Positions 49,628 through 57,936 of a stretch of DNA of 58,038 nucleotides are shown piece after piece. The DNA comes from F1-60-MAGs149 sp037133755 (GTDB lineage Bacteria; Actinomycetota; Thermoleophilia; Gaiellales; F1-60-MAGs149), in assembly GCA_037133755.1 (NCBI GenBank), contig JBAXNN010000015.1:1-58038 (forward strand), given 5' to 3'. Position numbers and translations under genes: made by a program. Below the pieces are notes generated by a model. That model made no database searches. It saw only the letters and a program-made list of their open reading frames with translations, and was not told where the DNA came from. Position 1 is the stretch's first letter. The number at the start of each line of letters is the position of its first letter.

Positions 49628-50722
49628 ATGCGCACCTGCCGAGCCGCCCTGCTGCACGAGTTCAACGCCCCGCTGATCGTCCATGACGATCTCGTCGTGG
49701 ACGATCCCAAGCAGGGCGAGGTGCTGGTCAAGCTGGGCGCCAGTGGTGTCTGTCGTTCCGACCTCCACACGATCGAGTGGACAGGACGCGTCGACGTGCC
49801 GTCGATGCTCGGCCACGAGGGTGCTGGCACGATCGAGGCCGTCGGCCCTGGCGTGCAGAACCTCAAGGTCGGCGACAAGGTCGTGCTGGCCTGGGTCGCG
49901 CCGTGCGGGCACTGCAAGATGTGCCAGAAGGAGCGCCCCGCGCTCTGCACCGAGCAGGGCAAGTTCGAGTTCGGGTCGCTGCTCGACGGCACGACCCGCT
50001 ACTCCATCCACGGGGAGCCGGTGGCCGTCTACTCCAGCTCGACGTTCTCCGAGTACTGCGTCGTGCCCGAGGTCTCCGCGATCAAGGTCGAGACCGAGCT
50101 GCCGTGGGAGTACCTCGCGCTCGTCGGCTGCGCCGTCACCACCGGCGTCGGTGCCGCGATCAACACGGCCAGGGTCGCCAAGGGCGATACCGTCGCCGTG
50201 GTCGGCTGCGGTGGCGTGGGCCTCAGCGCACTCCAAGGCGCACGCATCGCCGGCGCCTCGCGCATCATCGCCGTGGACACGACCCCGTCGAAGCTCGAGC
50301 TCGCCAAGCAGCTCGGCGCGACCGACGTCGTCAACGCCTCCGAGGTCGATGCCGTCGAGGCCGTACTCGCACTGACCGGCGGCGTCGACCATGCCTTCGA
50401 GGCGCTCGGCTATCTGCCGACGATCGACCAGGCCATCAAGATGACCGGCCGCGGCGGCCAGACCACGCTGATCGGCATGGTCGAGCCGGAACAGCTGACG
50501 AAGATCGCCACGCTCGGGATGATCACCGACGAGCGCACGATCGCCGGTTCGTGGTACGGCACCTTCCTACCCAGCCGCGACTGGCCGCTGATCGTCGGCT
50601 GGCTCGAGTCGGGCGACCTGATGCTCGACCAGATGATCGAGCGCATCACGCTCGACGACATCAACGTCGCGTTCGACCGCATTCGCTCGAATGAGGCCGC
50701 GCGACAGGTCGTCATCTTCTAG
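49628..50722 (+). CDS. zinc-dependent alcohol dehydrogenase, copy 2
   Basis: 364 residues, colinear with copy 1: CRSDLHTIEW, GHEGAG, CGHCKMCQKERPALC, VGCGGVGLSALQGARIAG. The two share long identical stretches (WEYLALVGC, VTTGVGAAINTA, RGGQTTLIGM, GSWYG, ERITLDD, FDRIRS), so they arose by tandem duplication and have diverged moderately. Codon choice in copy 2 is richer in G/C at third positions than in copy 1. It lies 32 bp upstream of the copper amine oxidase gene. Confidence 0.95.
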   Translation: MRTCRAALLHEFNAPLIVHDDLVVDDPKQGEVLVKLGASGVCRSDLHTIEWTGRVDVPSMLGHEGAGTIEAVGPGVQNLKVGDKVVLAWVAPCGHCKMCQKERPALCTEQGKFEFGSLLDGTTRYSIHGEPVAVYSSSTFSEYCVVPEVSAIKVETELPWEYLALVGCAVTTGVGAAINTARVAKGDTVAVVGCGGVGLSALQGARIAGASRIIAVDTTPSKLELAKQLGATDVVNASEVDAVEAVLALTGGVDHAFEALGYLPTIDQAIKMTGRGGQTTLIGMVEPEQLTKIATLGMITDERTIAGSWYGTFLPSRDWPLIVGWLESGDLMLDQMIERITLDDINVAFDRIRSNEAARQVVIF

Positions 50723-50742
50723 CGACGCACGCCGGTCGCGGG

Positions 50743-50748
50743 CATACT
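50743..50748 (+). promoter_or_regulatory. -10-like CATACT, amine oxidase gene
   Basis: CATACT ends six bases before ATG 50755. Confidence 0.45.
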
Positions 50749-50754
50749 GCGCCC

Positions 50755-52689
50755 ATGACGCCGCACCCGCTCGACCCTCTCAGCCCCGACGAGCTCGCCG
50801 CCGCGATCGAGATTGTGCGGCGCGAGCAGGGGCTGAATCAGAACCACCTGTTCGTCTTCACGCTGCTCGACGAGCCGACGAAGGACGTGCTGAACGCGTG
50901 GAAGACGGGCGACCCGATGGACCGTGCCGCGCGCATCACCATCTGGGATCGCGCCGAGGGAATGCTGATCGAGAGCGTCGTGGGCCTCGACGGCACCGTG
51001 CGCCGCTGGGAGCCGCAACCCGGCCAGAAGGCCGCGCTGCTCGGGCCCGAGGCTGTGGCGTGCATCGCCGCTGCCAAGAGCGACCCGCGCGTGCTCGAGG
51101 GTCTGCGCAAGCGCGGTATCACCGACATGAGCCAGGTGCACATGGAGACGTGGCCGTTCGGCATCGACGTGCCGGGGCACCTCGACGACGGCCGCCGCCT
51201 GTTCTGGACGCCGATGTGGCACCGCCCCACGCCCGACGCCAACCAGTACGCGCATCCGATTGGCGGCCTGCACGCGATCGTCGCGATCGACACCGCCGAG
51301 GTCGTGGACGTCGAGGACACCGAAGGCATCCCCACGCCGCAGACACCCGGGCCGTACCGCCTCGGCCAGACCGGCGGCGACGTGAAGCTCAAGCCGCTCG
51401 AGATCATCCAGCCCGAGGGTGCGTCGTTCACCGTCGACGGCTGGGAGATCCAGTGGGAGCGCTGGCGCTTCCGCCTCGGCCACTGCCAGCGCGAGGGCCT
51501 CGTGATCCACGACGTGCGCTTCGACGACGAGGGCACCGAGCGCAAGATCGCGCACCGCATGTCGATCGCCGAGCTCGTCATCCCGTACGGCGATCAGGGC
51601 ATCAACGGCGCGGCGCGCAAGGCCGCGTTCGATACGGGTGAGTTCGGCTTCGGCAACTACACCAACTCGCTCACGCTCGGCTGTGACTGCCTCGGCGAAA
51701 TCGTCTACCTCGACACCGCGGTGGCCGATGCGGCCGGCGAGGTGCACGTCACCAAGCAGGGCATCTGCCTCCACGAGGAGGACGTCGGCATCCTCTGGAA
51801 GCACACGGACACCGACGGGCACGTTGAGGTGCGCCGCGGCCGCCGCTTCGTCGCCTCCTCGATCGCGACGATCGACAACTACGAGTACGGCTACTTCTGG
51901 TACTTCCACCAGGACGGCACGATCGAGTTCGAAGCGAAGCTGACCGGCATCGTCCTGACCCGTGCCGCCATCCCCGGCGAGGAGAATCCGTCGGCGACGG
52001 AGCTCGAACCGGGCCTCCTCGCGCCGTATCACCAGCACCTCTTCTGCGCTCGCCTCGACCTCGACGTCGACGGCGTCGGCAACACGGTGTACGAGGTCGA
52101 CGCGGTCGCGCATCCGATGGGACCGCAGAATCCTGCCGGCAACGCGTACACCACGCGCGAACTCCCGCTCGCCTCGGAGAGCCTGGCCAAGCGCGTGATC
52201 GACCCGTTCGCAAGCCGCTTCTGGAAGGTCGTCAACCCGGAGCGCACCAACCACATGGGCAAGCCTGTCGGCTACAAGCTGATGCCCGGCGGCGCCAACT
52301 GGCCGATGGCCGATCCCGAATCCGTCATCGGCAAGCGCGCCCGGTTCATGTACCACCATCTCTGGGTCACGCCGCAGCGGCCCGACGAGCTGTATCCGGC
52401 GGGCGACCACCCGTATCAGCACGAGGGCCTCGACGGTCTGCCGCGCTGGACGGCTGCGGATCGCCCCCTCGAGAACGAGGACGTCGTGCTCTGGTACACG
52501 TTCGGCACGAACCACATCCCGCGGACCGAGGACTGGCCCGTGATGCCGGTGGAGCACACCGGCTTCCATCTCAAGCCGAGCGGGTTCTTCCGTCGGAGCC
52601 CCGCGATGGATGTGGCGCCGAGCGAGCCGAAGCACTGCTGCAGCTCGAATCCGCACGCCGACGCAGCGGGTAGCGGCGCCGAGCACTGA
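50755..52689 (+). CDS. topaquinone copper amine oxidase
   Basis: 644 residues without a signal peptide, like the Arthrobacter phenylethylamine/histamine oxidases. Tyr376 in DNYEYGYFWY should be converted to topaquinone; the catalytic base is Asp293 in AFDTGEFG; copper ligands are His426 and His428 (PYHQHLF) and a third in HIPRTEDWPVMP near residue 585. LGCDCLGEIVYLD and GDGxxHxx-type segments match the bacterial AGAO group. It turns a primary amine into aldehyde, ammonia and H2O2. The two alcohol dehydrogenases upstream could handle the aldehyde. The C-terminus adds a Cys/His-rich tail (PKHCCSSNPHADA). Confidence 0.97.
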   Translation: MTPHPLDPLSPDELAAAIEIVRREQGLNQNHLFVFTLLDEPTKDVLNAWKTGDPMDRAARITIWDRAEGMLIESVVGLDGTVRRWEPQPGQKAALLGPEAVACIAAAKSDPRVLEGLRKRGITDMSQVHMETWPFGIDVPGHLDDGRRLFWTPMWHRPTPDANQYAHPIGGLHAIVAIDTAEVVDVEDTEGIPTPQTPGPYRLGQTGGDVKLKPLEIIQPEGASFTVDGWEIQWERWRFRLGHCQREGLVIHDVRFDDEGTERKIAHRMSIAELVIPYGDQGINGAARKAAFDTGEFGFGNYTNSLTLGCDCLGEIVYLDTAVADAAGEVHVTKQGICLHEEDVGILWKHTDTDGHVEVRRGRRFVASSIATIDNYEYGYFWYFHQDGTIEFEAKLTGIVLTRAAIPGEENPSATELEPGLLAPYHQHLFCARLDLDVDGVGNTVYEVDAVAHPMGPQNPAGNAYTTRELPLASESLAKRVIDPFASRFWKVVNPERTNHMGKPVGYKLMPGGANWPMADPESVIGKRARFMYHHLWVTPQRPDELYPAGDHPYQHEGLDGLPRWTAADRPLENEDVVLWYTFGTNHIPRTEDWPVMPVEHTGFHLKPSGFFRRSPAMDVAPSEPKHCCSSNPHADAAGSGAEH

Positions 52690-52697
52690 GTCGTGGC

Positions 52698-52734
52698 CAG
52701 GTTCGGTTTGGGGTCCGACTCCAAACCGAACCTG
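52698..52734. terminator. 14-bp perfect stem, bidirectional terminator
   Basis: CAGGTTCGGTTTGG and its exact complement around a 9-base loop, between the convergent stops at 52689 (+) and 52743 (-). Confidence 0.75.
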
Positions 52735-52742
52735 AGCGACGA

Positions 52743-53666
52743 CTACTTCAGCAGCGGAGCAAGCTCCTGCAGCTGCGCGATGCCCATCGGGTCGGCCTCA
52801 TCGCCGAGCGGCTGGATCGCAACCTGGTCGGCACCCGCGTCGAGGTGCTCGCGGAGCTTGGCGACGACCGTCTCGGCGTCGCCGTGCGCGACGAGCGCGT
52901 CGATCAGACGATCCGAGCCGCCGTTGGCGATGTCGTCCTCGGTGTAGCCCATCCAGAAGAGGTTGCGCTTGTAGTTCTCGATGCCGAGATACCAGCCGAT
53001 CGCGGCGCGGGCGCGCTCGCGAGCCTTGTCGGCGTCGGTCTCGATGATCACCTTGTGCTCGGGGATCAGCAGCGGATCGGGGCCGAGGATCTCGCGGGCC
53101 TTCGCCGTGTGCTCGACCGGCACGAGGTACGGATGCGCGCCGAGCGATAGGTCGCGGGCGACCTCGAGCATCGGCTTGCGCAGCGCGGCGATGATCGTCT
53201 GCACGGGCTCCGGGGCGGCCTGGCCGACGTCGGGCGAGTTGAAATCATCGGTGTTGAGCTGCTCGAGGTACTCGCGCATCTTGGCGACGGGCTTGAGGTA
53301 CGTCGAGCCGCGCGGGTCGACCTGCGGCGGATGGCTGACGCCGAGCCCGAGCAGGAAGCGGTTGTCGAACGAGTCGTTGAGCGTGCGGGAGGCGCTCGCC
53401 GAGGCGAGAGCGTCACGGGCCCAGACGTTCGTGATGCCGCTGGCGACCATGATCTTCTTGGTCGCACCCAGCAGCACCGCGCCGTTCGAGAACGACTCAC
53501 GCACGCCCATGCCCTCGGGGTACCAGAGGCACGTGAACCCGAGGTCCTCGACTGCAGCAGCAGTCGGGCGGCCAAGTGCAGCCGGCACGGCAGTGAGCGG
53601 GCCGATCCACACGCCCCACGTGCCGAGCTTGGTGCGCATTGCCGCGCGGTCTTCGCTGAGTCCCAT
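52743..53666 (-). CDS. LLM-class flavin-dependent oxidoreductase (F420-type)
   Basis: 307 residues from ATG 53666, ribosome binding site AAGGGAGA. The luciferase-like monooxygenase fold is evident: LGTWGVWIGPLTAVPAA, EDLGFTCLWYPEG, IMVASGITNVWARDAL, RFLLGLGVSHPP, and the C-terminal DRLIDALVAHGD. It belongs to the actinobacterial TIGR03620/F420-dependent branch; those enzymes use reduced F420 rather than FMN. The substrate is unknown. It diverges from the ATP-grasp gene. Confidence 0.9.
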   Translation of the reverse strand: MGLSEDRAAMRTKLGTWGVWIGPLTAVPAALGRPTAAAVEDLGFTCLWYPEGMGVRESFSNGAVLLGATKKIMVASGITNVWARDALASASASRTLNDSFDNRFLLGLGVSHPPQVDPRGSTYLKPVAKMREYLEQLNTDDFNSPDVGQAAPEPVQTIIAALRKPMLEVARDLSLGAHPYLVPVEHTAKAREILGPDPLLIPEHKVIIETDADKARERARAAIGWYLGIENYKRNLFWMGYTEDDIANGGSDRLIDALVAHGDAETVVAKLREHLDAGADQVAIQPLGDEADPMGIAQLQELAPLLK

Positions 53667-53750
53667 CGTGTCTCCCTTGAGCAGTCCAACGGCATCATGC
53701 CGCGTCCTGCCCTCCGCACCCACCAGCAGCAGGGTTGGGAGCACCGCGAC

Positions 53751-53756
53751 TACCCT
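53751..53756 (+). promoter_or_regulatory. -10 box TACCCT deciding GTG start at 53764
   Basis: TACCCT, seven bases before GTG 53764. It rejects the much longer upstream frame that runs antisense through the LLM gene. Confidence 0.6.
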
Positions 53757-53763
53757 TCACCAC

Positions 53764-54987
53764 GTGATCGACGCCGCCACCACCCAGCGCATTCGCCGCG
53801 TACTCGCCGAGCGCCCCAACCAGCCGCTCGGCATCGTGCTCGACGTGGGCTTCACCAACGGCCTTGCCTCGGCGCGCGCGCTGCGCGATGCCGGTGCGCC
53901 CGTGATCGTCGTGGACCATCGCAAGGGCGCGCTCGGCTTTCGGTCGCGCGGCGTCGCCCCCGTGCTGGCACCGGATCCAGCCGTCGACGAGGAGGGCTTC
54001 ATCGACGTCCTCGCCGAGCTCGCCGCGCTGACGGGCCGCACCGGCGTTCTCTTCCCCACGCACGACGCGCACCTCGTCGCGGTCTCGAAGCACGCCGATC
54101 GCATCAAGCCGCTCGTGCTGCCCGGCTCGCACTGGGACGTCATCGAGCCGCTGATGGCGAAGATCCCGCAGATCGAGCTGGCCGAGCGCGCCGGTGTGCC
54201 CGTGCCGCGCTCCTTCATGCCGACCACGCGCGAGGAGGCCGAGGCCGCCGCCGCGCAGATCCCGTATCCGGCGATCGCCAAGCCGAGCATCGGCATCGAC
54301 TTCAAGCACGCCGAGAAGGTCCAGGTGATCCTCGCCAACACGCCGGCCGAGCTCGTCGATGGCTACGAGCGCATCGCGGCGACGGGCGACCGCGCGATCT
54401 TCCAGGAGGTCATCCCCGGTGGTGACGACGCGCTCTGGACCGTCGGCTCGTTCAGCACCAATGGCGGCCAGGCCGTCGGCACGTTCTGCGGCCGCAAGCT
54501 CGTGCAGCGCCCACCGATCTTCGGTACCTGCCGCGTCGGCGAGGCCCGCTGGGACGACGCCGCAGTCGCGTACGCCGACGCACTGCTGCGCACGAGCGGC
54601 TTCGACGGCATCACCCAGATCGAATTCAAGCGCGACCCGCGCGACGGCTCGTTCCGCCTGATCGAGATCAACCTGCGCTCATGGCAATGGCACTCGCTGG
54701 CGCGCCGCTGCGGCGTCGACCTCGTCGGCCTCTGCTACCGCTCCGCCTGCGGCGAGCCCGTCGGACGCGTCATGTCCGGTCCCCGCCACGACGGCAAGCG
54801 CTGGGTCGCCGCGGTACCGCACCTCAAGGCCGGCTTCGGCGGGCGCGAGAGCATCGGCAGCATCATCAAGCCGCTCGCGGGCCTGATCGAAGAGCCCGTC
54901 TTCAGCATTCGCGACCCCAAGCCGGGTGCGGTGCAGGTGGCGGGCCTCGTGGTCGGTCCGATCAAGCGCCGCCTGCGTCGCAGCTGA
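53764..54987 (+). CDS. ATP-grasp ligase
   Basis: 407 residues from GTG 53764. A preATP-grasp Rossmann part (LDVGFTNGLASARALRDAGAPVIVVDH) is followed by an ATP-grasp domain: IAKPSIGIDFKHAEKVQ (A-loop), IFQEVIPGGDDALWTVGSF, GFDGITQIEFKRDPRDGSFRLIEINLRSWQWH (Mg ligands Glu/Asn). The WQWH end is typical of the D-aspartate-ligase/carboxylate-amine ligase-like branch that handles amino sugars or polysaccharide-linked substrates. It lies near a glycosyltransferase, so an envelope-glycan role is possible. Followed 27 bp later by an MFS gene on the same strand. Confidence 0.88.
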   Translation: MIDAATTQRIRRVLAERPNQPLGIVLDVGFTNGLASARALRDAGAPVIVVDHRKGALGFRSRGVAPVLAPDPAVDEEGFIDVLAELAALTGRTGVLFPTHDAHLVAVSKHADRIKPLVLPGSHWDVIEPLMAKIPQIELAERAGVPVPRSFMPTTREEAEAAAAQIPYPAIAKPSIGIDFKHAEKVQVILANTPAELVDGYERIAATGDRAIFQEVIPGGDDALWTVGSFSTNGGQAVGTFCGRKLVQRPPIFGTCRVGEARWDDAAVAYADALLRTSGFDGITQIEFKRDPRDGSFRLIEINLRSWQWHSLARRCGVDLVGLCYRSACGEPVGRVMSGPRHDGKRWVAAVPHLKAGFGGRESIGSIIKPLAGLIEEPVFSIRDPKPGAVQVAGLVVGPIKRRLRRS

Positions 54988-55002
54988 CTGAGCTCTCCGC
55001 AG

Positions 55003-55008
55003 TAGGAT
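55003..55008 (+). promoter_or_regulatory. -10 box TAGGAT, MFS gene
   Basis: TAGGAT, six bases before GTG 55015. Confidence 0.55.
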
Positions 55009-55014
55009 CACCCG

Positions 55015-56520
55015 GTGCAGTCCGAACCAACGCGCAGTCCGTGGTGGTCCCTGCTGCCGCTGTGCGCGGCCGTGGCGTTGTACAAGCTCGACTCGACGAT
55101 CGTGAACGTCGCGCTCCCGACGATCCAGAAGGATCTGCGCACGACCCCGGCGACGCTCCTCTGGACTGTCGATTCGTACCTCTTGGCGCTGGCCGCGGCG
55201 ATTCCACTTGCCGGGGTGCTGGGCGATCGCCTCGGCCGGCGGCGGGTCTTCGTGATCGGCATCGCCGTGTTCACCCTCGCCTCTGCAGCGTGTGCCCTCG
55301 CGCCGTCAGACGAGGTGCTGATCGCCTGCCGCACGGTGCAGGGGCTCGCCGCGGGCGTCCTCGTGCCGCTCTCGATGGGCATCATCGGCGCGACCTTCCG
55401 CAATGAGCACCTGCCGACGGCGTACGGCTACTGGTCCGGGTTCTCGAGCATCGGCATCGTGATCGGGCCGATCGCCGGCGGCGTCCTCGTGCAGCACTTC
55501 GGCTGGTCGAGCATCTTCTGGGTCAACGTGCCGCTCGGGCTCCTCCTCCTGCCGCTCGTGTACGCGCTCGTTCCAGAAACGCGCGACCCGTCACCCCGCC
55601 GCCTCGACGTCGGCGGAGCGATCCTCTCGACGCTGGGCATCCTTCTCATCTCCTGGGGACTGATTGGCTCAACCACCGGAATCTCCGCAACCGACTGCGC
55701 GATCACGGGCCTCGGCATGGTCTGCCTGGGCGGATTCGTGTTCTGGGAGCGGCGTGCGCCCGAGCCGATGCTGCCGCTTTCGTTCTTTCGCGAACCCGGG
55801 TTCGCCCTCGGTGCGGTGATCGGAATGATCGTCTACGCCTACCCCGCGATCATGGTGTTTCTCACGCTGTACCTGCAGGGGATTCTCGGCAAGCCACCGC
55901 AGACCGCCGGTCTCCTCTTCATCCCGCTCGCGGCGACACTCACCGTGGTCGCGGTGTTCGCCGGTCCGATCACGAAGCGGTTCGGCGCCCTCCCCTCGAT
56001 GGCTGTTGGGATGGTCCTGATGTCCGTCGGTGCCGTGGTGTTTGCCGCGCTACCCGTGGGCGGCTCGCTCACGCGCCTGATCGTCGGTGAGGTGATCCTC
56101 GGTATCGGCATCATGCTCGCCATCCCCGCTGCGGGAGCGGTGATGATGGCCTCTGTACCACGCGAGCGCGCGGGGGTCGGCGCGGCAGCGATGCAGGCGT
56201 TCCGCCAGATCGGCGCGGTCGTTGGCGTGGCGATGTTCGGCGCAATCGCGGCAGCCCAGACCAAGGCCGTCTATTCCGCGCCGTCACCTGCAGCCGACGC
56301 GCCGCGGGTGATCCAAGACGTGGTCGGCGGTGAGATCAGCCGCGTCGCGGACGCAGCGGGCGCACAGGCGGCCGACCTGGGTGCCGCCGCCTGGCTGGAC
56401 GGCATGCACCTCGCCATGCTGGTCGTCGCGGCATTCGCGCTGATCGGAGCAGCGCTGTGCCTCATCACTCTACGGCGCCGTCATCAGGCCGATCATTCGC
56501 ATCCGGCGGTGCCGCACTAA
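55015..56520 (+). CDS. 14-TM MFS drug transporter, EmrB/QacA (DHA2) type
   Basis: 501 residues. About fourteen helices. The DHA2 motif C is seen as WSGFSSIGIVIGPIAGGVLVQHFGW, motif A as GVLGDRLGRRRVF, and the opening LDSTIVNVALPTIQKDL is the QacA/EmrB motif D1. It exports hydrophobic cations or drugs using proton force. The TAA stop overlaps the glycosyltransferase stop by four bases (56517-56520). Confidence 0.94.
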   Translation: MQSEPTRSPWWSLLPLCAAVALYKLDSTIVNVALPTIQKDLRTTPATLLWTVDSYLLALAAAIPLAGVLGDRLGRRRVFVIGIAVFTLASAACALAPSDEVLIACRTVQGLAAGVLVPLSMGIIGATFRNEHLPTAYGYWSGFSSIGIVIGPIAGGVLVQHFGWSSIFWVNVPLGLLLLPLVYALVPETRDPSPRRLDVGGAILSTLGILLISWGLIGSTTGISATDCAITGLGMVCLGGFVFWERRAPEPMLPLSFFREPGFALGAVIGMIVYAYPAIMVFLTLYLQGILGKPPQTAGLLFIPLAATLTVVAVFAGPITKRFGALPSMAVGMVLMSVGAVVFAALPVGGSLTRLIVGEVILGIGIMLAIPAAGAVMMASVPRERAGVGAAAMQAFRQIGAVVGVAMFGAIAAAQTKAVYSAPSPAADAPRVIQDVVGGEISRVADAAGAQAADLGAAAWLDGMHLAMLVVAAFALIGAALCLITLRRRHQADHSHPAVPH

Positions 56521-57830
56521 GGACGTGCCGGCGCGTGATGCCCGGCCGTCGCGAGGATCAGGCCTGCAAGCGATTCGGCTTGGGTCTGGCGCGAGATCCG
56601 CGTGCGCACACCGTCGGCAAGCACCGGGCTCGGCAGCTGTCCGGCACTCCACTCGTCGACGTAGCGCTCGACCGCGTTCCGTGCGCCCGCCACATCATCG
56701 GGCGCCACGATCGCGGCATCAACGGCGCGCAGCTCACGGGCCGCAGCGCCATCGGGCGGCAGCATCGCCAGCACCGGGCGCCCACACGCAAGTAGCTCCC
56801 AGACCTTGCCGGGCAAGAACTTCTCGCCGTGCCCGCCGCCTTCTTGCATGAAGATCAGCGCGACGTCAGCGTCGGCCTGCGCTTGCAGCGCGTCCGCATG
56901 CGGGGCGGGCGGCTCGATCGCCACAAGCTCGTCGAGGCCGAGGTCGGTGACGCGGCGGCGGTCGCCATCGGGGAAGCCCCCCATGAAGCGCAGGCGCACG
57001 ACATCGCGCAACTCGGGTCGGTCGCGCACGAGGTCGGCGATGGCCTGCAGCAGGTGGCGCGGCGAGCGGTCGCCGAAGAACCAGCCGGTGAAGGTGAAGG
57101 TGCAGTGGTCGGGATCGGGATGGCGCTCGACGGCGGCGAGCTCCTCGAGGTCGATCCCGTTGGGGATCACCGCAAGCGGCAGATCTGGCCGTAGGCCGCG
57201 CACCTCATCCTCAGCGTGGTCAACCACGCTCGCTGCATCCATCCCATCTACACACCAGCGAGCGAGCCGCGCGATCGCCGCCTGCTTGGCGCGGACGTCG
57301 GCGCGCGACAGATCGAGGTCGGCGTGCGTGAGCCATGGGTCACGCCAGTCAGCAATCCACGGCACGTCGGTGCGCGCGCGGATCAGCCGACCCGCGACGG
57401 CCACGGTGTGCGGCGGCGTCGTCGTGATGAACGCATCGAAGCGCCCGGTCTTGAGCAGCTTCAGCGCGGCGGGCACGACGTCGGCCAGCCAAGGCGCATT
57501 GGCGTCGGGCAAGAAGAGGCGCTGCGGGGCGAGCGAGGCGCGCACGGCGAGCTTGCGCGCGGTCGTGGGCGCCTGCCGGATGCGATCGCCCGGCAATTGA
57601 CGCAGCGACGGACCGCGGTACTTGACGCGATGCACCACGACGTCGCTGGGAATGCGCGAGACGGAAGCCGGATCCTCGGCCAGCCACTTGGCGTCCGTCG
57701 GCACCAGCATCTCGACGTCGATGCCGAGCTCCGGCAGCCGCCGCGAGAACTGGATCGTGCGCTCCACGCCGCCGCCGCTGGTGGGCGGGTAGTAGAACGC
57801 GATGAAGAGGACGCGGAGACGGTCGGTCAT
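56517..57830 (-). CDS. GT4-like glycosyltransferase
   Basis: 437 residues from ATG 57830; an ATG three codons upstream (57839) lies only a base past the -10 box. Opens with LRVLFIAFYYPPTSGGGVERTIQFSRRL, the GT4 acceptor-domain signature. VPWIADWRDPWL (about 140), a second Rossmann half with FTFTGWFFGDRSPRHLLQAI, and EKFLPGKVWELLACGRPVLAM (the EX7E-like donor-binding region). Likely transfers a sugar to a cell-surface glycan. Its promoter and first codons occur twice more, inverted, at the right edge of the window. Confidence 0.93.
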   Translation of the reverse strand: MTDRLRVLFIAFYYPPTSGGGVERTIQFSRRLPELGIDVEMLVPTDAKWLAEDPASVSRIPSDVVVHRVKYRGPSLRQLPGDRIRQAPTTARKLAVRASLAPQRLFLPDANAPWLADVVPAALKLLKTGRFDAFITTTPPHTVAVAGRLIRARTDVPWIADWRDPWLTHADLDLSRADVRAKQAAIARLARWCVDGMDAASVVDHAEDEVRGLRPDLPLAVIPNGIDLEELAAVERHPDPDHCTFTFTGWFFGDRSPRHLLQAIADLVRDRPELRDVVRLRFMGGFPDGDRRRVTDLGLDELVAIEPPAPHADALQAQADADVALIFMQEGGGHGEKFLPGKVWELLACGRPVLAMLPPDGAAARELRAVDAAIVAPDDVAGARNAVERYVDEWSAGQLPSPVLADGVRTRISRQTQAESLAGLILATAGHHAPARP

Positions 57831-57854
57831 CGTGGACATTATGGGCCCGGACCC
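57820..57854 (-). repeat. 35-bp promoter/start cassette, copy A (minus strand)
   Basis: Contains GGGTCCGGGCCC, CATAAT (the -10 box), seven bases and the ATG at 57830 with the MTDR codons. The same 35 bases occur on the plus strand at 57900-57934 and 58002-58036. Confidence 0.9.
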
Positions 57855-57881
57855 ATAAGGCTGGATCCTCAGCTGAAAGTT

Positions 57882-57936
57882 GATCCCGAATCACGGGCGG
57901 GGTCCGGGCCCATAATGTCCACGATGACCGACCGAC
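57882..57936 (+). repeat. 55-bp direct repeat, unit 1 (contains cassette copy B)
   Basis: Identical base for base to 57984-58038, start-to-start distance 102 bp. Includes the CATAAT box, the ATG at 57923 and MTDR codons. Confidence 0.9.

Noticed and set aside
50719..52686. A 655-codon minus-strand frame
   Set aside because: Antisense to the copper amine oxidase, whose active-site motifs are complete.
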